Part shown: piece by piece, positions 45,162 to 54,663 of the stretch
How positions within the stretch are numbered: the first letter of the stretch is position 1
How the letters are laid out: every line of letters begins with the position of its first letter
NCBI RefSeq assembly: GCF_028747645.1
Contig: NZ_CP118100.1
Coordinates: 2,294,001-2,358,000 of the forward strand
Direction: 5' to 3'
DNA: 64,000 bases
Source: Microbacterium esteraromaticum
GTDB taxonomy: Bacteria > Actinomycetota > Actinomycetes > Actinomycetales > Microbacteriaceae
Notes under the pieces: generated by a model
Databases searched by the model: none
Told to the model about the DNA's origin: nothing
The model's input: only the letters and a program-made list of their open reading frames with translations
Position numbers and translations under genes: made by a program

Positions 45162-46322
45162 ATGAGCGCGTTCGACCCTTCTGCTTACCTGCCCGACGCC
45201 CTGCTCGAGCGCATCCGCGAGCGCGCCGGTGTACACGACCGCGAGAACACCTTCCCGCAGGACGACCTCGACGAGTTGCGCACTGCCGGCTACCTGTCGA
45301 TCCTCGTGCCCGTCGAGCGCGGCGGCGCGGGGCTGGGCCTGGAGCAGGCGGCGCTGCTGCAGCAGCGCCTCGCGACAGCAGCCCCTGCGACGGCCCTTGC
45401 GATCAACATGCACCTCGTCTGGACCGGCGTGGCGAAGGTCTTCAGAGACCGCGGACTGACCGGCCTGGAGTTCGTGCAGGACGGCGCCGTCGCCGGCGAG
45501 GTGTTCGCGTTCGGCATCAGCGAGGGCGGCAACGACCTCGTGCTGTTCGGCAGTGACACGCAGGCCGTACCCCGGCAGGACGGCGGCTACGCGTTCACCG
45601 GCACGAAGATCTTCACCTCGCTGGCACCGGTGTGGACCCGCCTGGGTCTGCACGGCCTCGACACGACCAGCGCCGACGCGCCGAAACTGGTGTTCGCCTT
45701 CATCGACCGCACCGATGCGGTCGTGACCGGAGACGACTGGGACACCCTCGGCATGCGCGGCACGCAGAGCCGCACAACCCGGCTGAACGGCGCCGTCGCG
45801 CCGCCGGAGCGCATCGTGCGCCGCATCGACCCGGGCCCGAACCCGGATCCGATCGTGTTCGGCATCTTCAGCGTCTTCGAACTGCTGCTCGCCTCGGTGT
45901 ACACGGGCATCGCCCGGCGCGGCCTCGATCTGGCCGTCGCCACCGCGCACAAGCGCACGTCGAAGAAGAGCGGCACGACGTACAGCCAGGACCCCGACAT
46001 CCGCTGGCGGATCGCCGACATGGCACTGGCCTACGACGCCCTGCCCCCTCAGATCGCATCCCTCGCCCGCGACGTGGATGCCGGCGCGGATCACGGCGCC
46101 CGCTGGTTCACCCTGCTCTCCGGCGTCAAGCACCGCGCGGTCGTGATGGCCAAGCAGGTGGTCGATGAGGCGATGCTGGTCGCCGGCGGCGGCTCGTACT
46201 TCTCATCGAACGAGTTGTCGCGGCTGTACCGCGATGTGCTGGCGGGCATGTTTCACCCGTCCGACCCCGAATCGGCGCACGCGACGGCGGCGAGCGCGTG
46301 GCTGGGCCCGCTCGACGCCTGA
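45162..46322 (+). CDS. Acyl-CoA dehydrogenase-family flavoprotein
   Basis: 386 residues. Acyl-CoA dehydrogenase/DszC-HsaA-like fold: N-terminal helical ERAGVHDRENTFPQDDLDELRTAGY, middle beta domain with FGISEGGNDLVLFG, GYAFTGTKIFTS and DTLGMRGTQSRTTRLN, C-terminal helical domain with RRGLDLAVATAHKRTSKKSG. The usual catalytic glutamate position is not evident by eye, so it could be a monooxygenase- or dehydrogenase-type member. GGAGGG precedes the ATG. Its stop codon is in the loop of a hairpin (46311-46331). Confidence 0.85.
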   Translation: MSAFDPSAYLPDALLERIRERAGVHDRENTFPQDDLDELRTAGYLSILVPVERGGAGLGLEQAALLQQRLATAAPATALAINMHLVWTGVAKVFRDRGLTGLEFVQDGAVAGEVFAFGISEGGNDLVLFGSDTQAVPRQDGGYAFTGTKIFTSLAPVWTRLGLHGLDTTSADAPKLVFAFIDRTDAVVTGDDWDTLGMRGTQSRTTRLNGAVAPPERIVRRIDPGPNPDPIVFGIFSVFELLLASVYTGIARRGLDLAVATAHKRTSKKSGTTYSQDPDIRWRIADMALAYDALPPQIASLARDVDAGADHGARWFTLLSGVKHRAVVMAKQVVDEAMLVAGGGSYFSSNELSRLYRDVLAGMFHPSDPESAHATAASAWLGPLDA

Positions 46323-46331
46323 GGCGTCGAG
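46311..46331 (+). terminator. Hairpin with stop codon in the loop
   Basis: Perfect 9-bp stem CTCGACGCC/GGCGTCGAG (46311-46319 with 46323-46331). The loop is the TGA stop codon itself. Terminates the acyl-CoA dehydrogenase-like gene. Confidence 0.65.
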
Positions 46332-46389
46332 GTACCCGCAAGGGGTGGATGCTGATTTCGTAGCATCCTCGGTATTTTCCCTGCGAATT

Positions 46390-46427
46390 CTGTTGCCAAC
46401 AGTTGCATTCAGTGTCAATATCGACAC
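46390..46427 (+). promoter_or_regulatory. Promoter/operator of the aminotransferase gene, possibly leaderless
   Basis: Two dyads in 38 bp: CTGTTG-C-CAACAG at 46390-46402 (perfect) and GTGTC-N6-GACAC at 46412-46427, which touches the ATG. A -35-like TTGCCA (46394-46399) and CAATAT (46416-46421, weak -10) have a 16-bp spacer and end 6 nt before the ATG, so the transcript may start at the A of the start codon. The sites could bind a regulator such as LacI or Lrp type. Confidence 0.45.
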
Positions 46428-47798
46428 ATGAACGCCGAACTGCAGCAGAAAGCGAAGGACCATCTCTGGATGCACTTCACTCGTCAGTCGACGATGGAGT
46501 CCTCTGGAGTGCCGGTGATCGTCAAGGGCGAGGGACACCACATCTGGGACTCCGCCGGCCGCAAGTACATCGACGGGTTGGCCGGGCTGTTCGTCGTCAA
46601 CGCCGGACACGGTCGCCGCCGGCTGGCCGAGGCTGCAGCGAAGCAGGCCGAAGAGCTGGCGTTCTTCCCCCTGTGGTCGTACGCGCACCCTGCGGCGATC
46701 GAGTTGGCCGACCGGCTCGCCGATGAGGCCCCCGGCGACTTGAACCGGGTGTTCTTCAGCACCGGCGGTGGTGAGGCCGTCGAGACCGCCTTCAAGCTCG
46801 CCAAGCACTACTGGAAGCTGCGGGGCCGCCCCGGAAAGCACAAGGTGATCTCGCGCTCGGTCGCGTACCACGGCACCCCGCAGGGGGCCCTGGCGATCAC
46901 CGGCATCCCCGCGATGAAGGAGATGTTCGAGCCACTCACCCCCGGCGGGTTCCGTGTGCCGAACACGAACTTCTACCGCGCCGCCGAGATGGGCGGGCCC
47001 ACCGACGATCCCGAGGCCTTCGGCCGGTGGGCGGCGAACCGCATCGAAGAGATGATCCTCTTCGAAGGACCCGACACGGTCGCTGCGGTCTTCCTCGAGC
47101 CGGTGCAGAACTCCGGCGGCTGTTTCCCGCCTCCCCCGGGCTACTTCCAGCGTGTCCGCGAGATCTGCGATCGCCACGACGTGCTGCTGGTGTCGGACGA
47201 GGTGATCTGCGCCTTCGGCCGCATCGGCCACACCTTCGCGTGCGACGCGTACGGGTACGTCCCCGACATGATCACCTGTGCCAAGGGCATGACCAGCGGA
47301 TACTCCCCCATCGGAGCCACCATCATCTCCGACCGCATCTACGAGCCGTTCTCGAAGGGGCAGACGTACTTCCCGCACGGCTACACCTTCGGCGGGCATC
47401 CGGTCTCGGCCGCTGTGGCGCTCGAGAACCTCGCCATCTTCGATGAGGAGGGACTGAACGCCCACGTACGCGAGAACTCTCCGCTGTTCCGCGCCGAGCT
47501 CGAGACCCTGCTCGATCTGCCGATCGTCGGCGACGTGCGCGGCGACGGCTACTTCTTCGGCATCGAGCTGGTCAAGGACAAGACCACCAAGGAGACCTTC
47601 GACGAGGACGAGTCCGAGCGTCTGCTGCGCGGCTTCCTCTCGAAGGCGCTGTACGACGCGGGGCTGTACTGCCGTGCCGACGACCGCGGCGACCCCGTCA
47701 TCCAGCTCGCCCCGCCGCTGACGATCGGCCCGGCGGAGTTCCGCGAGATCGGCAGCATCCTGCGCGGTGTGCTCACCGAGGCCGCGCGCATCCTCTGA
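46428..47798 (+). CDS. Class III aminotransferase (omega-amino acid / taurine-pyruvate type)
   Basis: 456 residues. PLP-dependent; Lys286 in CAKGMTSGYSP forms the Schiff base. Other motifs: STGGGEAVETAFKLAKHYW, SRSVAYHGTPQGALAITG, LEPVQNSGGCFPPP and VSDEVICAFGRIG. The N-terminal FTRQSTMESSGVPVIVKGEGHHIWD pattern matches omega-amino acid:pyruvate and diamine transaminases. Monocistronic between two terminator structures. The nearby polyamine-type importer makes a putrescine or beta-alanine role possible but unproven. Confidence 0.88.
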   Translation: MNAELQQKAKDHLWMHFTRQSTMESSGVPVIVKGEGHHIWDSAGRKYIDGLAGLFVVNAGHGRRRLAEAAAKQAEELAFFPLWSYAHPAAIELADRLADEAPGDLNRVFFSTGGGEAVETAFKLAKHYWKLRGRPGKHKVISRSVAYHGTPQGALAITGIPAMKEMFEPLTPGGFRVPNTNFYRAAEMGGPTDDPEAFGRWAANRIEEMILFEGPDTVAAVFLEPVQNSGGCFPPPPGYFQRVREICDRHDVLLVSDEVICAFGRIGHTFACDAYGYVPDMITCAKGMTSGYSPIGATIISDRIYEPFSKGQTYFPHGYTFGGHPVSAAVALENLAIFDEEGLNAHVRENSPLFRAELETLLDLPIVGDVRGDGYFFGIELVKDKTTKETFDEDESERLLRGFLSKALYDAGLYCRADDRGDPVIQLAPPLTIGPAEFREIGSILRGVLTEAARIL

Positions 47799-47872
47799 CA
47801 CCCCCAGCTAGCGGCGAGACCCCCTGCTGCAGACGTCTGCAGCAGGGGGTCTCGGCGCGAAGCGGGGGTGTC
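47797..47872. terminator. Bidirectional nested palindrome terminator
   Basis: An outer stem GACACCCCC/GGGGGTGTC (47797-47805 with 47864-47872) encloses a perfect palindrome of 40 bp (47815-47854; two 20-bp arms, no loop). Each outer arm holds the stop codon of one of the convergent genes (TGA at 47796-47798 and 47871-47873). Very strong bidirectional terminator; it may also form a cruciform. Confidence 0.8.
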
Positions 47873-50800
47873 AGGGGGCCGCGCGCATCGTGCCGGATCC
47901 TCCGCCCGCCGCCGCCTCGCGACGCCCCTCGGCGGCGAAGTCGCGCAGCGCCCGAGCCTCCTGGAGGCGACGCTCGACCGTATCGACAGAGAAGAGCAGC
48001 AGCTCGGGCATCGAGGTGGCGAAGTAATCGCTGCGATCCGCTGCCGCTTCCAGCTCCGCGGCACGCGCCTCAAGCGCGTCCCACACGCGCGCGGCCTGCG
48101 CCCACTCCCCCAGACGCAGATGCGCCCGACCGATCCAGACATCGCTCACGCTGATGCGATGCCCCTCAGCCGCCAACGCCGTGTCGGCTGCTGTCGCCCG
48201 ACGCCAGGACACCGCCGCGGCCCGGTCATCGCCGAGCGCCGACTCGGCGTCCCCCAGGAGCACGAACCGCTCCGCGACGACATCAGCGGGATGACGGCCC
48301 TCTCCGAGGTTCTGCGGAGGCACGACCCCGGCCCGCAGCAATCGTCTGGCGCGCTCCGGATCCCGTGCGAGCACCTCGCGCGCGACGGCAGCCGATGCCC
48401 GGTCGAACACGGCGAGCACTGTGCCCTCGCCGCCTTCGAACGGCTGGAACTCCCGCCGCTCCAAGACCTCCAGCGCCTGCTCGGCCCGGTCGAGATCGAC
48501 CAGCAAGCCGAGGTAGGCGACCATGAGATCGTCGCGGATCAGCACCTCGGCTCCGGCACGCTCGATCGCCTCCAGCCGATCGGCCGGGTCGACGCCACGC
48601 AGTGCGGCGAGCTGATCCCGCTCGTACACGAGCCGAGCGTCCGCGGGCCCGCTGCGTTCGAGCGCCGCGGCATAGCGCGCGTCGGCGAGATCGAGGTCGC
48701 CGCCGGTGTTCACCAGGGCGACCGCGGCGTTGCGCCAGATGACCGGGTCTTCGGCGCCCTGTTCGATCGCACGGTCGAGGGCTTCGAGCGCTGCGCCGGT
48801 GCGCCCGGCGTCGAGCAGCCAGCATCCGAGCATCCCGTTCGCCCGCGCATCATCCGCCTCCGCGGCGAGGGCACGGCAGAGCACATCGTGGTCGTCGAGC
48901 CCCGCGGGGAAGGCGAGTCGGGCGCCGACAGCGCGCGCACGCCCGCGCGCCACCGCAGCCTCGCGGTGTGCTCCGGCGTCATCCAGGAAGGCGGCGACCG
49001 CATACGCCGCCATCGGGGCCGGGTTGCCGAAGGCACTCGGCCCCGCTGACGCCGCCCGCTCGGCGAGTCGGATGCCGCGGGCGTGGTCGCCGTATCGGTG
49101 AACCTCGTGCGCCATCGCGAGCAGGGTACGCGGATCGAGCGGGTCAAGCGCATCGTTGAGCGCCGCGAGCAGGGGGTCCAGCGGATCGTCGTCGCGGGCG
49201 GACGCGAGCAGATCGCGGGCACGCTGGTCCTTGCCGAGGGCGCGCAGGGCGACCACGCGCGCCGCAAGGAGCTGCGTGCTCAATGGATCGTGCGTCGCCG
49301 CCTGCTCGGCGAACTCGAGCGAGCGCTGTGCATCGCCCGCGCGCAGAGCGAGCCGAGCGCGCCCCAGTGCCGCTGGGGTGCGCAGAGCGCTGTCCCAACT
49401 CGCCTTACCGAAGGCATCCGCGGCGTCGCTCCACCGTTCCAGCCTCTCCAGCACGAGACCGCGCAACAGGCTGACCCCACCGTGCTCGGGGTTCAGGTTT
49501 CGTCGAGTCTCGCGGGCCTGCGCGGCATCGAGATGCTCGAGAGCGGCCAGGTACTCCCCACGGGAGAAGCACTGGCGGGCGAGGCCCTCATGTGCGCGCG
49601 CATCGCCGGGGTCGCGGCGCACGGCCTCGCGGAAGTAGGGCTCGGCCGCGCGGGTGGGGTGGCGGTACTGCACGAGGTGGCGCGCCGTGACGACGAGTTC
49701 GTCGTTCGATTCGATACCCGCCGGCTCCGGCGGCTCGCTCGCCACCCACGGCTCGACGACAGCCGCATCGTGCGCGCGCCAATGCACGAGCTCATGCACA
49801 CCGGCGTCTGCCGAGGTCACGACGATCTCGATGTCCTCCCGTGTGGCGGGCTCCGTCAGCAGCACCTCATCGACGAACGGCGCGCCGGGCGAAACGGGCG
49901 ACGTCCACTCGGCGATCGTCATGTCCTCGTGGCGCACGGAGATCCGCACCGCGGAGTGCACGCCGGTCGTGGCGACCCCCACGCGCACGCGGCGATCATC
50001 CACCTCGAGACCGATGGCCGCCTCACGCGTCGCCTGCACGGCAGGACCGATCCGCTGAATCGGGTACCAGTACTGCGCGAACGATCGTGTCTCGCCGGGG
50101 CGCAACCACGTGAAGTCCGGCTGGTTGTCGGTGAAGACCCCCGCCATCAGCTCGACGTACGGACCGTCGTGATCGGTGAGGTGACGATCCCACGCATGGC
50201 CGACCGGACCGTTTCCCCACGTCCACATCTTCTTGCCCGGCGCGATCGCGCGATCCGCCCAATGCACGAACCCGGCGCGCGCATCGTGGTCGTAGCCGCC
50301 GAAGAAATCGTCGACGGTGTCGGTGATCATGTACGAGGTCGGAACCGGCACGTTGCCGTAGAAATCGATACGGTCCGCCCCCGGTGTCTGCTGTGCCAGA
50401 GCCGCGTAGTCGACCCCGTAGTACGGCCGATCGGCTGCCGGAAACGCCGTGATCGTACGACGGGCGTGATCAGCGACATAGCCGACGTCGGTCGGGAAGA
50501 ACGACTGGTACCGATCATGCGCACGTGCCGCGACGTTCGCCCACCACAAGAAGGTCTGCGGCACATCGGTGCGGTTGACCAGGCGTGCTTCGAGCCCGAT
50601 CAGCGCGGAGTCGCCCCGCAGGCTGATGCCATGGGTGGCGCGCATGCGCTGCAGGGGGTCGAGATCGCTGTGCCAGACGATGACCGTTCCGTCCTGACGC
50701 CGTTCGACACGCGTCTCGACGGGCAGATGGGTCGCGGGACGGTGATGCTGCGGCCAGTTGAACTCGACACCGCCCGATACCCACGGCCCCGCGACGCCCA

Positions 50801-51176
50801 CGAGTGCGGGCTTGATGACATTGTTGCGGTAGAAGAAGTCGTAGTCACAGGTCTTGTCGTAGCCGACGTGGATGCGCCCACCGAGCTCGGGCAGCATGAC
50901 CAGGCGAACCCACTGATTCTCGAGGTGGATCGCGCGCCAGGTCCGCGGCGCCGCCTCTTTCTCGATACGGTCGACGAACGGCATCGGGTAGATGCGTCCG
51001 CTGGAGCCCTGATAGACCCGGCGGTCGAGAAAGGCAGGGTACCGATCGGGCTCGGCGGCGGCGTAGGTATCGATCGTGATCGGCTGTTCCCAGCAGGCGA
51101 CGCCGCCCGCTTCGAGGATGGCGCGCTCCGACGCCGGCGGGTCCGGCAGCACGATCGACTGAGGTGAAGAGGTCAT
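47871..51176 (-). CDS. DUF5107 domain protein with tetratricopeptide repeats
   Basis: 1101 residues. The N-terminal half (about 1-480) is the DUF5107 region: beta-sandwich/aldose-epimerase-like folds with MLPELGGRIHVGYDKTCDYDFFYRN, GVEFNWPQHHRP and WANVAARAHDRYQSFFP. It is followed by helical TPR-like repeats (about 560-1090) such as GDARAHEGLARQCFSRGEYLAALEHLDAA. DUF5107-TPR proteins occur beside sugar and glycoside genes, and this one is divergent from an AraC regulator. No signal peptide; activity unknown. Start at 51176 with only 36 bp upstream before the first AraC codon candidate. Confidence 0.85.
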   Translation of the reverse strand: MTSSPQSIVLPDPPASERAILEAGGVACWEQPITIDTYAAAEPDRYPAFLDRRVYQGSSGRIYPMPFVDRIEKEAAPRTWRAIHLENQWVRLVMLPELGGRIHVGYDKTCDYDFFYRNNVIKPALVGVAGPWVSGGVEFNWPQHHRPATHLPVETRVERRQDGTVIVWHSDLDPLQRMRATHGISLRGDSALIGLEARLVNRTDVPQTFLWWANVAARAHDRYQSFFPTDVGYVADHARRTITAFPAADRPYYGVDYAALAQQTPGADRIDFYGNVPVPTSYMITDTVDDFFGGYDHDARAGFVHWADRAIAPGKKMWTWGNGPVGHAWDRHLTDHDGPYVELMAGVFTDNQPDFTWLRPGETRSFAQYWYPIQRIGPAVQATREAAIGLEVDDRRVRVGVATTGVHSAVRISVRHEDMTIAEWTSPVSPGAPFVDEVLLTEPATREDIEIVVTSADAGVHELVHWRAHDAAVVEPWVASEPPEPAGIESNDELVVTARHLVQYRHPTRAAEPYFREAVRRDPGDARAHEGLARQCFSRGEYLAALEHLDAAQARETRRNLNPEHGGVSLLRGLVLERLERWSDAADAFGKASWDSALRTPAALGRARLALRAGDAQRSLEFAEQAATHDPLSTQLLAARVVALRALGKDQRARDLLASARDDDPLDPLLAALNDALDPLDPRTLLAMAHEVHRYGDHARGIRLAERAASAGPSAFGNPAPMAAYAVAAFLDDAGAHREAAVARGRARAVGARLAFPAGLDDHDVLCRALAAEADDARANGMLGCWLLDAGRTGAALEALDRAIEQGAEDPVIWRNAAVALVNTGGDLDLADARYAAALERSGPADARLVYERDQLAALRGVDPADRLEAIERAGAEVLIRDDLMVAYLGLLVDLDRAEQALEVLERREFQPFEGGEGTVLAVFDRASAAVAREVLARDPERARRLLRAGVVPPQNLGEGRHPADVVAERFVLLGDAESALGDDRAAAVSWRRATAADTALAAEGHRISVSDVWIGRAHLRLGEWAQAARVWDALEARAAELEAAADRSDYFATSMPELLLFSVDTVERRLQEARALRDFAAEGRREAAAGGGSGTMRAAP

Positions 51177-51269
51177 GTCCTCCACGCTAGGCTCGCCGGT
51201 TGCGGCACGACCATGGGCGTTCTCGGCGCATACCTGGACGTTTCGCTGATGTATGGCATGCTCAATTGC
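51177..51269. promoter_or_regulatory. Short divergent region with dyad
   Basis: Between the DUF5107 gene and the AraC gene. CATGC-N6-GCATG (51257-51272) is a perfect dyad overlapping the chosen AraC start codon. It may be an autoregulatory site; no clear -10/-35 was picked. Confidence 0.4.
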
Positions 51270-52133
51270 ATGGAGCGCAGGGAGGGGTTCGCACGCCAGC
51301 GGCTCTGCGTCATCCCGCGTCCCGTGGTCACGAACGCCCTCACCCGAGCGGTCACCAGCAATCTGCTCGTGACCGACGCAGGCTGGTTCCCCGAGGCTCG
51401 GGATCACCTGCGCGTCAGACCGCATGGAGCGCCTGAGACGGTGCTTCTGGTCTGCACAGACGGGCAGGGGTGGGTCGACGTGGGGCACGGCCGCATCACG
51501 GTCGAGCCTGGAACCGCCGCCCTCATCCCTCGCGGCACACCGCATTCCTACGGCGCGCAGACTCATCATCCCTGGACGATCTGGTGGTGTCATCTGCAGG
51601 GCGAGGATCTGGACCATCTCTGGCACGCGATCGGCTCCGAAGAGCCGGCCGCCGTCTTCCCGCTGCAGTCCCCCGAACGCATCACGACGCTGGTCGAACA
51701 GATCGTCGCCGCACTTGAACGGGATCATTCGCCACCCCGTCTGCTCGTCACCACCGGACTCGCCTGGCATCTGATGACCCAGCTCGCCGCGGATCGCCGC
51801 CTCGCCGAACGCAGCGAACCGCTGGAACGGGCAATGCGCGTCCTGGACGAACGCGCCGAAGGCAGCATCCGCGTCTCTGAACTCGCCCGGCTCGTGGGCG
51901 TCTCACCCTCTCACCTCGGGGCGCTCTTCCGAGCGGCAACGGGTGGCGGAGTACTCGCCTACCATCGCGATCTGAAGATGGCACGGGCGCGACGACTTCT
52001 CGACACCACGACGCTGAACATCACCGAGATCGCCGACCGGCTCGGATACACCGACCCGTTCTACTTCTCGCGTCAGTTCCGGCGCGTGCACGGTACGAGC
52101 CCGAGCGACTACCGCCGGCTCCGCAAGGGGTGA
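51270..52133 (+). CDS. AraC-family transcriptional regulator
   Basis: 287 residues from ATG 51270 (an upstream ATG at 51213 would add 19). The N-terminal cupin-like sensor domain has ITVEPGTAALIPRGTPHSYG. The C-terminal double HTH: SIRVSELARLVGVSPSHLGALFRAATG and NITEIADRLGYTDPFYFSRQFRRVHGTSPSDYR. Likely controls the divergent DUF5107 gene in response to a sugar. The N-terminal start is uncertain. Confidence 0.88.
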   Translation: MERREGFARQRLCVIPRPVVTNALTRAVTSNLLVTDAGWFPEARDHLRVRPHGAPETVLLVCTDGQGWVDVGHGRITVEPGTAALIPRGTPHSYGAQTHHPWTIWWCHLQGEDLDHLWHAIGSEEPAAVFPLQSPERITTLVEQIVAALERDHSPPRLLVTTGLAWHLMTQLAADRRLAERSEPLERAMRVLDERAEGSIRVSELARLVGVSPSHLGALFRAATGGGVLAYHRDLKMARARRLLDTTTLNITEIADRLGYTDPFYFSRQFRRVHGTSPSDYRRLRKG

Positions 52134-52148
52134 CCGCCGCCGAGGCCG

Positions 52149-53804
52149 TCAGCCCTCGTACACCCGCTTCCCCTCGACCCACGTGCCGATCACCCGGGCG
52201 TCGCCGATCTCGTCGAGGGGGCCGTCGAACGGATCCCGATCGAGCAGCGCGAGGTCGGCCAGCATCCCCACTCTGATCGTCCCCGTCTCGGGCAGCGAGT
52301 TCACCCGCGCCGAGCCGGCCGTGTACGCCTGCAACGCGGTGCCGAGGTCGATCGCCTGCTCCGGAAGGAACGCCGGGTAGTCGCCCTCCCACTCCGAGGG
52401 CGCCGAACGCCGGTTCACGGCCGTGTGGATGGCCGCCATCGGATCCGGTGTCGACACCGACCAGTCGCTTCCGGCGGCGAGCGCGGCCCCCGCACGCAGC
52501 AGGTCACCGAACGGGTACTGCCAGCTCGACCGCGCCTCTCCGAGGAACGGCAGCGTGAGGTCGACCATCTGGGGTTCCAGAGCGGCCCAGAGCATCTGCA
52601 TGTTCGCCGTCACGCCGAGCTGACGGAACCGCGGCACGTCGTCGGGGTGCACGACCTGGATGTGCGAGATGTGATGCGGGTTGCCACGGGGCCCGTTGCG
52701 GCGCAGCGCCGACTCCACGGCGTCGAGGCACTCGCGAACCGCTCGGTCGCCGATGGCGTGGAAGTGCAGGGTGAATCCCAGAGCGTCCAGACGCGCAGCG
52801 GCCTCGTTGAGGATCTCGGGTTCAACGAACGAGATCCCCGCGTTCTCGGTGGGATGCCCGTGCCCATCGCAGTACGGCTCCAGCATCGACGCGGTGAAGT
52901 TCTCGGCCACGCCGTCCTGCATGATCTTGATGCTGGTCGCGGCGAACCGCCCGCCCCGGGCGCTCTCGCGCCGCGCGACGAGGTCATCGATCTGCTCGAG
53001 CCCGCGGGTGCGGTCCCACCACAGCGAACCCACCACGCGCCCGGTGAGCTCACCGGCGGCATCCGCCGCGATGTACACCGGGAGGGGGTCTCCGGCATCG
53101 CTGTACTGCGTGCCGACGATGGCGTCCTGCCAGGCGGTGATCCCGAACGAGTGCAAGTACGCCTGGCCGACGGCGAGCGCCTCACGCAGTCGTTCGTGCG
53201 GTTCCTCGGGCAGCAGCCGGTTCACCAGCGTCATCGCGCCCTCGTGCAGTGTGCCCGTCGGGTTGCCGTCGGCATCGCGCTCGATGCGCCCATCGGCCGG
53301 GTCGGGGGTATCGCGGGTGACGCCCGCCAGCTGAAGGGCGCGGCTGTTCACCCAGGCGCCGTGTCCATCGCGGTTGGGCAGAAAGGCCGGGCGATCGGCG
53401 ACGACCGCGTCGAGCGCCGCCGCTGTCGGGGTACCACCGGGGAAAGCCGACATCTGCCAGCCGCCGCCGAGGATCCAGTCGTCGCCTGGGTTCGCCTGCG
53501 CGTAGCCACGGATGCGTTCGAGGTAGGCGTCCGCCGTCGACAGGTCAGACAGATCGCAGCGCAGCAGGTCGAGGCCGCCCCACAGCGGATGCACGTGCGC
53601 GTCCTGGAAGCCGGGGATCAGCAGCCGACCGTCGAGATCGATGACCTCGGTATCGGGACCGATCAACGCGGTCGCCTCGGCTCCGAGCGCGACGATGCGC
53701 CCGCCGCGGACGGCGACGCTATCGGCGCGTCCCCGGCTGGAGTCCGCACAGAACACCCGCCCGCCGTATGCACCACCGGTGAAAACCAGATCTGCGTGAG
53801 CCAA
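52149..53804 (-). CDS. Amidohydrolase, YtcJ-like (metal-dependent)
   Basis: 551 residues. Amidohydrolase-3 family: PGFQDAHVHPLWGG (metal-binding HxH), IKIMQDGVAENFTASML (Lys region), FHAIGDRAVRECLDAVE, SHIQVVHPDD (His ligand) and ALAAGSDWSVSTPDPM (catalytic Asp). A TTG start at 53804 is chosen because GGGAGG lies 8 nt upstream and it begins 1 nt after the permease stop, so it is coupled to the ABC importer. Substrate unknown; amides, N-acyl compounds or cyclic ureides are typical. Confidence 0.88.
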   Translation of the reverse strand: MAHADLVFTGGAYGGRVFCADSSRGRADSVAVRGGRIVALGAEATALIGPDTEVIDLDGRLLIPGFQDAHVHPLWGGLDLLRCDLSDLSTADAYLERIRGYAQANPGDDWILGGGWQMSAFPGGTPTAAALDAVVADRPAFLPNRDGHGAWVNSRALQLAGVTRDTPDPADGRIERDADGNPTGTLHEGAMTLVNRLLPEEPHERLREALAVGQAYLHSFGITAWQDAIVGTQYSDAGDPLPVYIAADAAGELTGRVVGSLWWDRTRGLEQIDDLVARRESARGGRFAATSIKIMQDGVAENFTASMLEPYCDGHGHPTENAGISFVEPEILNEAAARLDALGFTLHFHAIGDRAVRECLDAVESALRRNGPRGNPHHISHIQVVHPDDVPRFRQLGVTANMQMLWAALEPQMVDLTLPFLGEARSSWQYPFGDLLRAGAALAAGSDWSVSTPDPMAAIHTAVNRRSAPSEWEGDYPAFLPEQAIDLGTALQAYTAGSARVNSLPETGTIRVGMLADLALLDRDPFDGPLDEIGDARVIGTWVEGKRVYEG

Positions 53805-53805
53805 C

Positions 53806-54663
53806 TCAGCCGCCTCCCATCGTTCGAGCAATATCCGTCGCCGAGTCGCCGGCGCGTTTGAGAACCAGCGCCACGAGCGCCAACGACACCAGGGTCAGCA
53901 GCAGCATGACCGTCGAGACCGCGGCGATCTCGGGGCGGAGTCCGCTGCGCAGCGAGCTCAGCACGTACACCGGCCAGGGCGTGGTGCCCGAGACCTGCAC
54001 GAACGCCGACACCACCGTGTTGTCGAGGCTGAGGGTGAACGACAGCAAGAACCCGGCGAGCACGGCCGGCATGGCCAGCGGCAGGGTGACCCGCAGGAAG
54101 GTGCGCAGCGGTGGCGCGTACAGGTCGGCCGACGCCTCTTCGAGCTTCTCGTCAAGGCCGACCAGCCGCGAGCGGACGATGTACGACACGATCGCCACCG
54201 AGAACAGCGAGTGACCGACGACCAATCGCATGGTGCCGTCGTTGAAGATGCCGATGCCGAGGTCCTGCCCCAGGAAGACCATCCACGGCAGCAGGGCGAT
54301 CGCGTCGACGATCTCGGGCGTGACAGCGACCAGCAGCAGCAGCATCAGGAACCACCACACCCAGCGGCCGGGGCGTCTGGCCATCGCGACTCCGGCGAGC
54401 GTGCCGAGCACCGATGCCAGCAACGCCGCGATCAGACCGGTGCGCAGCGACACCATCACGGCGTCGCGGATCACGGGCTTCTCGAACAGGGCGGCGAAGG
54501 GTTCGAGGCTGAAGCCGTCCCAGGCGACCAGCAGGCGCCCCGAGTTGAACGACGACAGCACGATCACGATGATCGGCAGGAACAGGAACGCGTACACGAG
54601 CACCGACCAGATCCCCAGGATCCGGTCGCCCGTGCCGCGGCGACGAATGCGCACGTCGGTCAT
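53806..54663 (-). CDS. ABC transporter permease, PotC type
   Basis: 285 residues, inner-membrane permease of a spermidine/putrescine-type importer. N-terminal helix SVLVYAFLFLPIIVIVLSSFN, then PKxx-like SLEPFAALFEKPVI, GTLAGVAMAR and the EAA loop EEASADLYAPPLRTFLRVTLP. Overlaps the previous permease stop (ATGA). Followed directly by the amidohydrolase. Confidence 0.9.
   Translation of the reverse strand: MTDVRIRRRGTGDRILGIWSVLVYAFLFLPIIVIVLSSFNSGRLLVAWDGFSLEPFAALFEKPVIRDAVMVSLRTGLIAALLASVLGTLAGVAMARRPGRWVWWFLMLLLLVAVTPEIVDAIALLPWMVFLGQDLGIGIFNDGTMRLVVGHSLFSVAIVSYIVRSRLVGLDEKLEEASADLYAPPLRTFLRVTLPLAMPAVLAGFLLSFTLSLDNTVVSAFVQVSGTTPWPVYVLSSLRSGLRPEIAAVSTVMLLLTLVSLALVALVLKRAGDSATDIARTMGGG

Noticed and set aside
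49083..51167. Plus-strand frame opposite the DUF5107 gene
   Set aside because: Antisense to a recognised protein, no motif or ribosome site.
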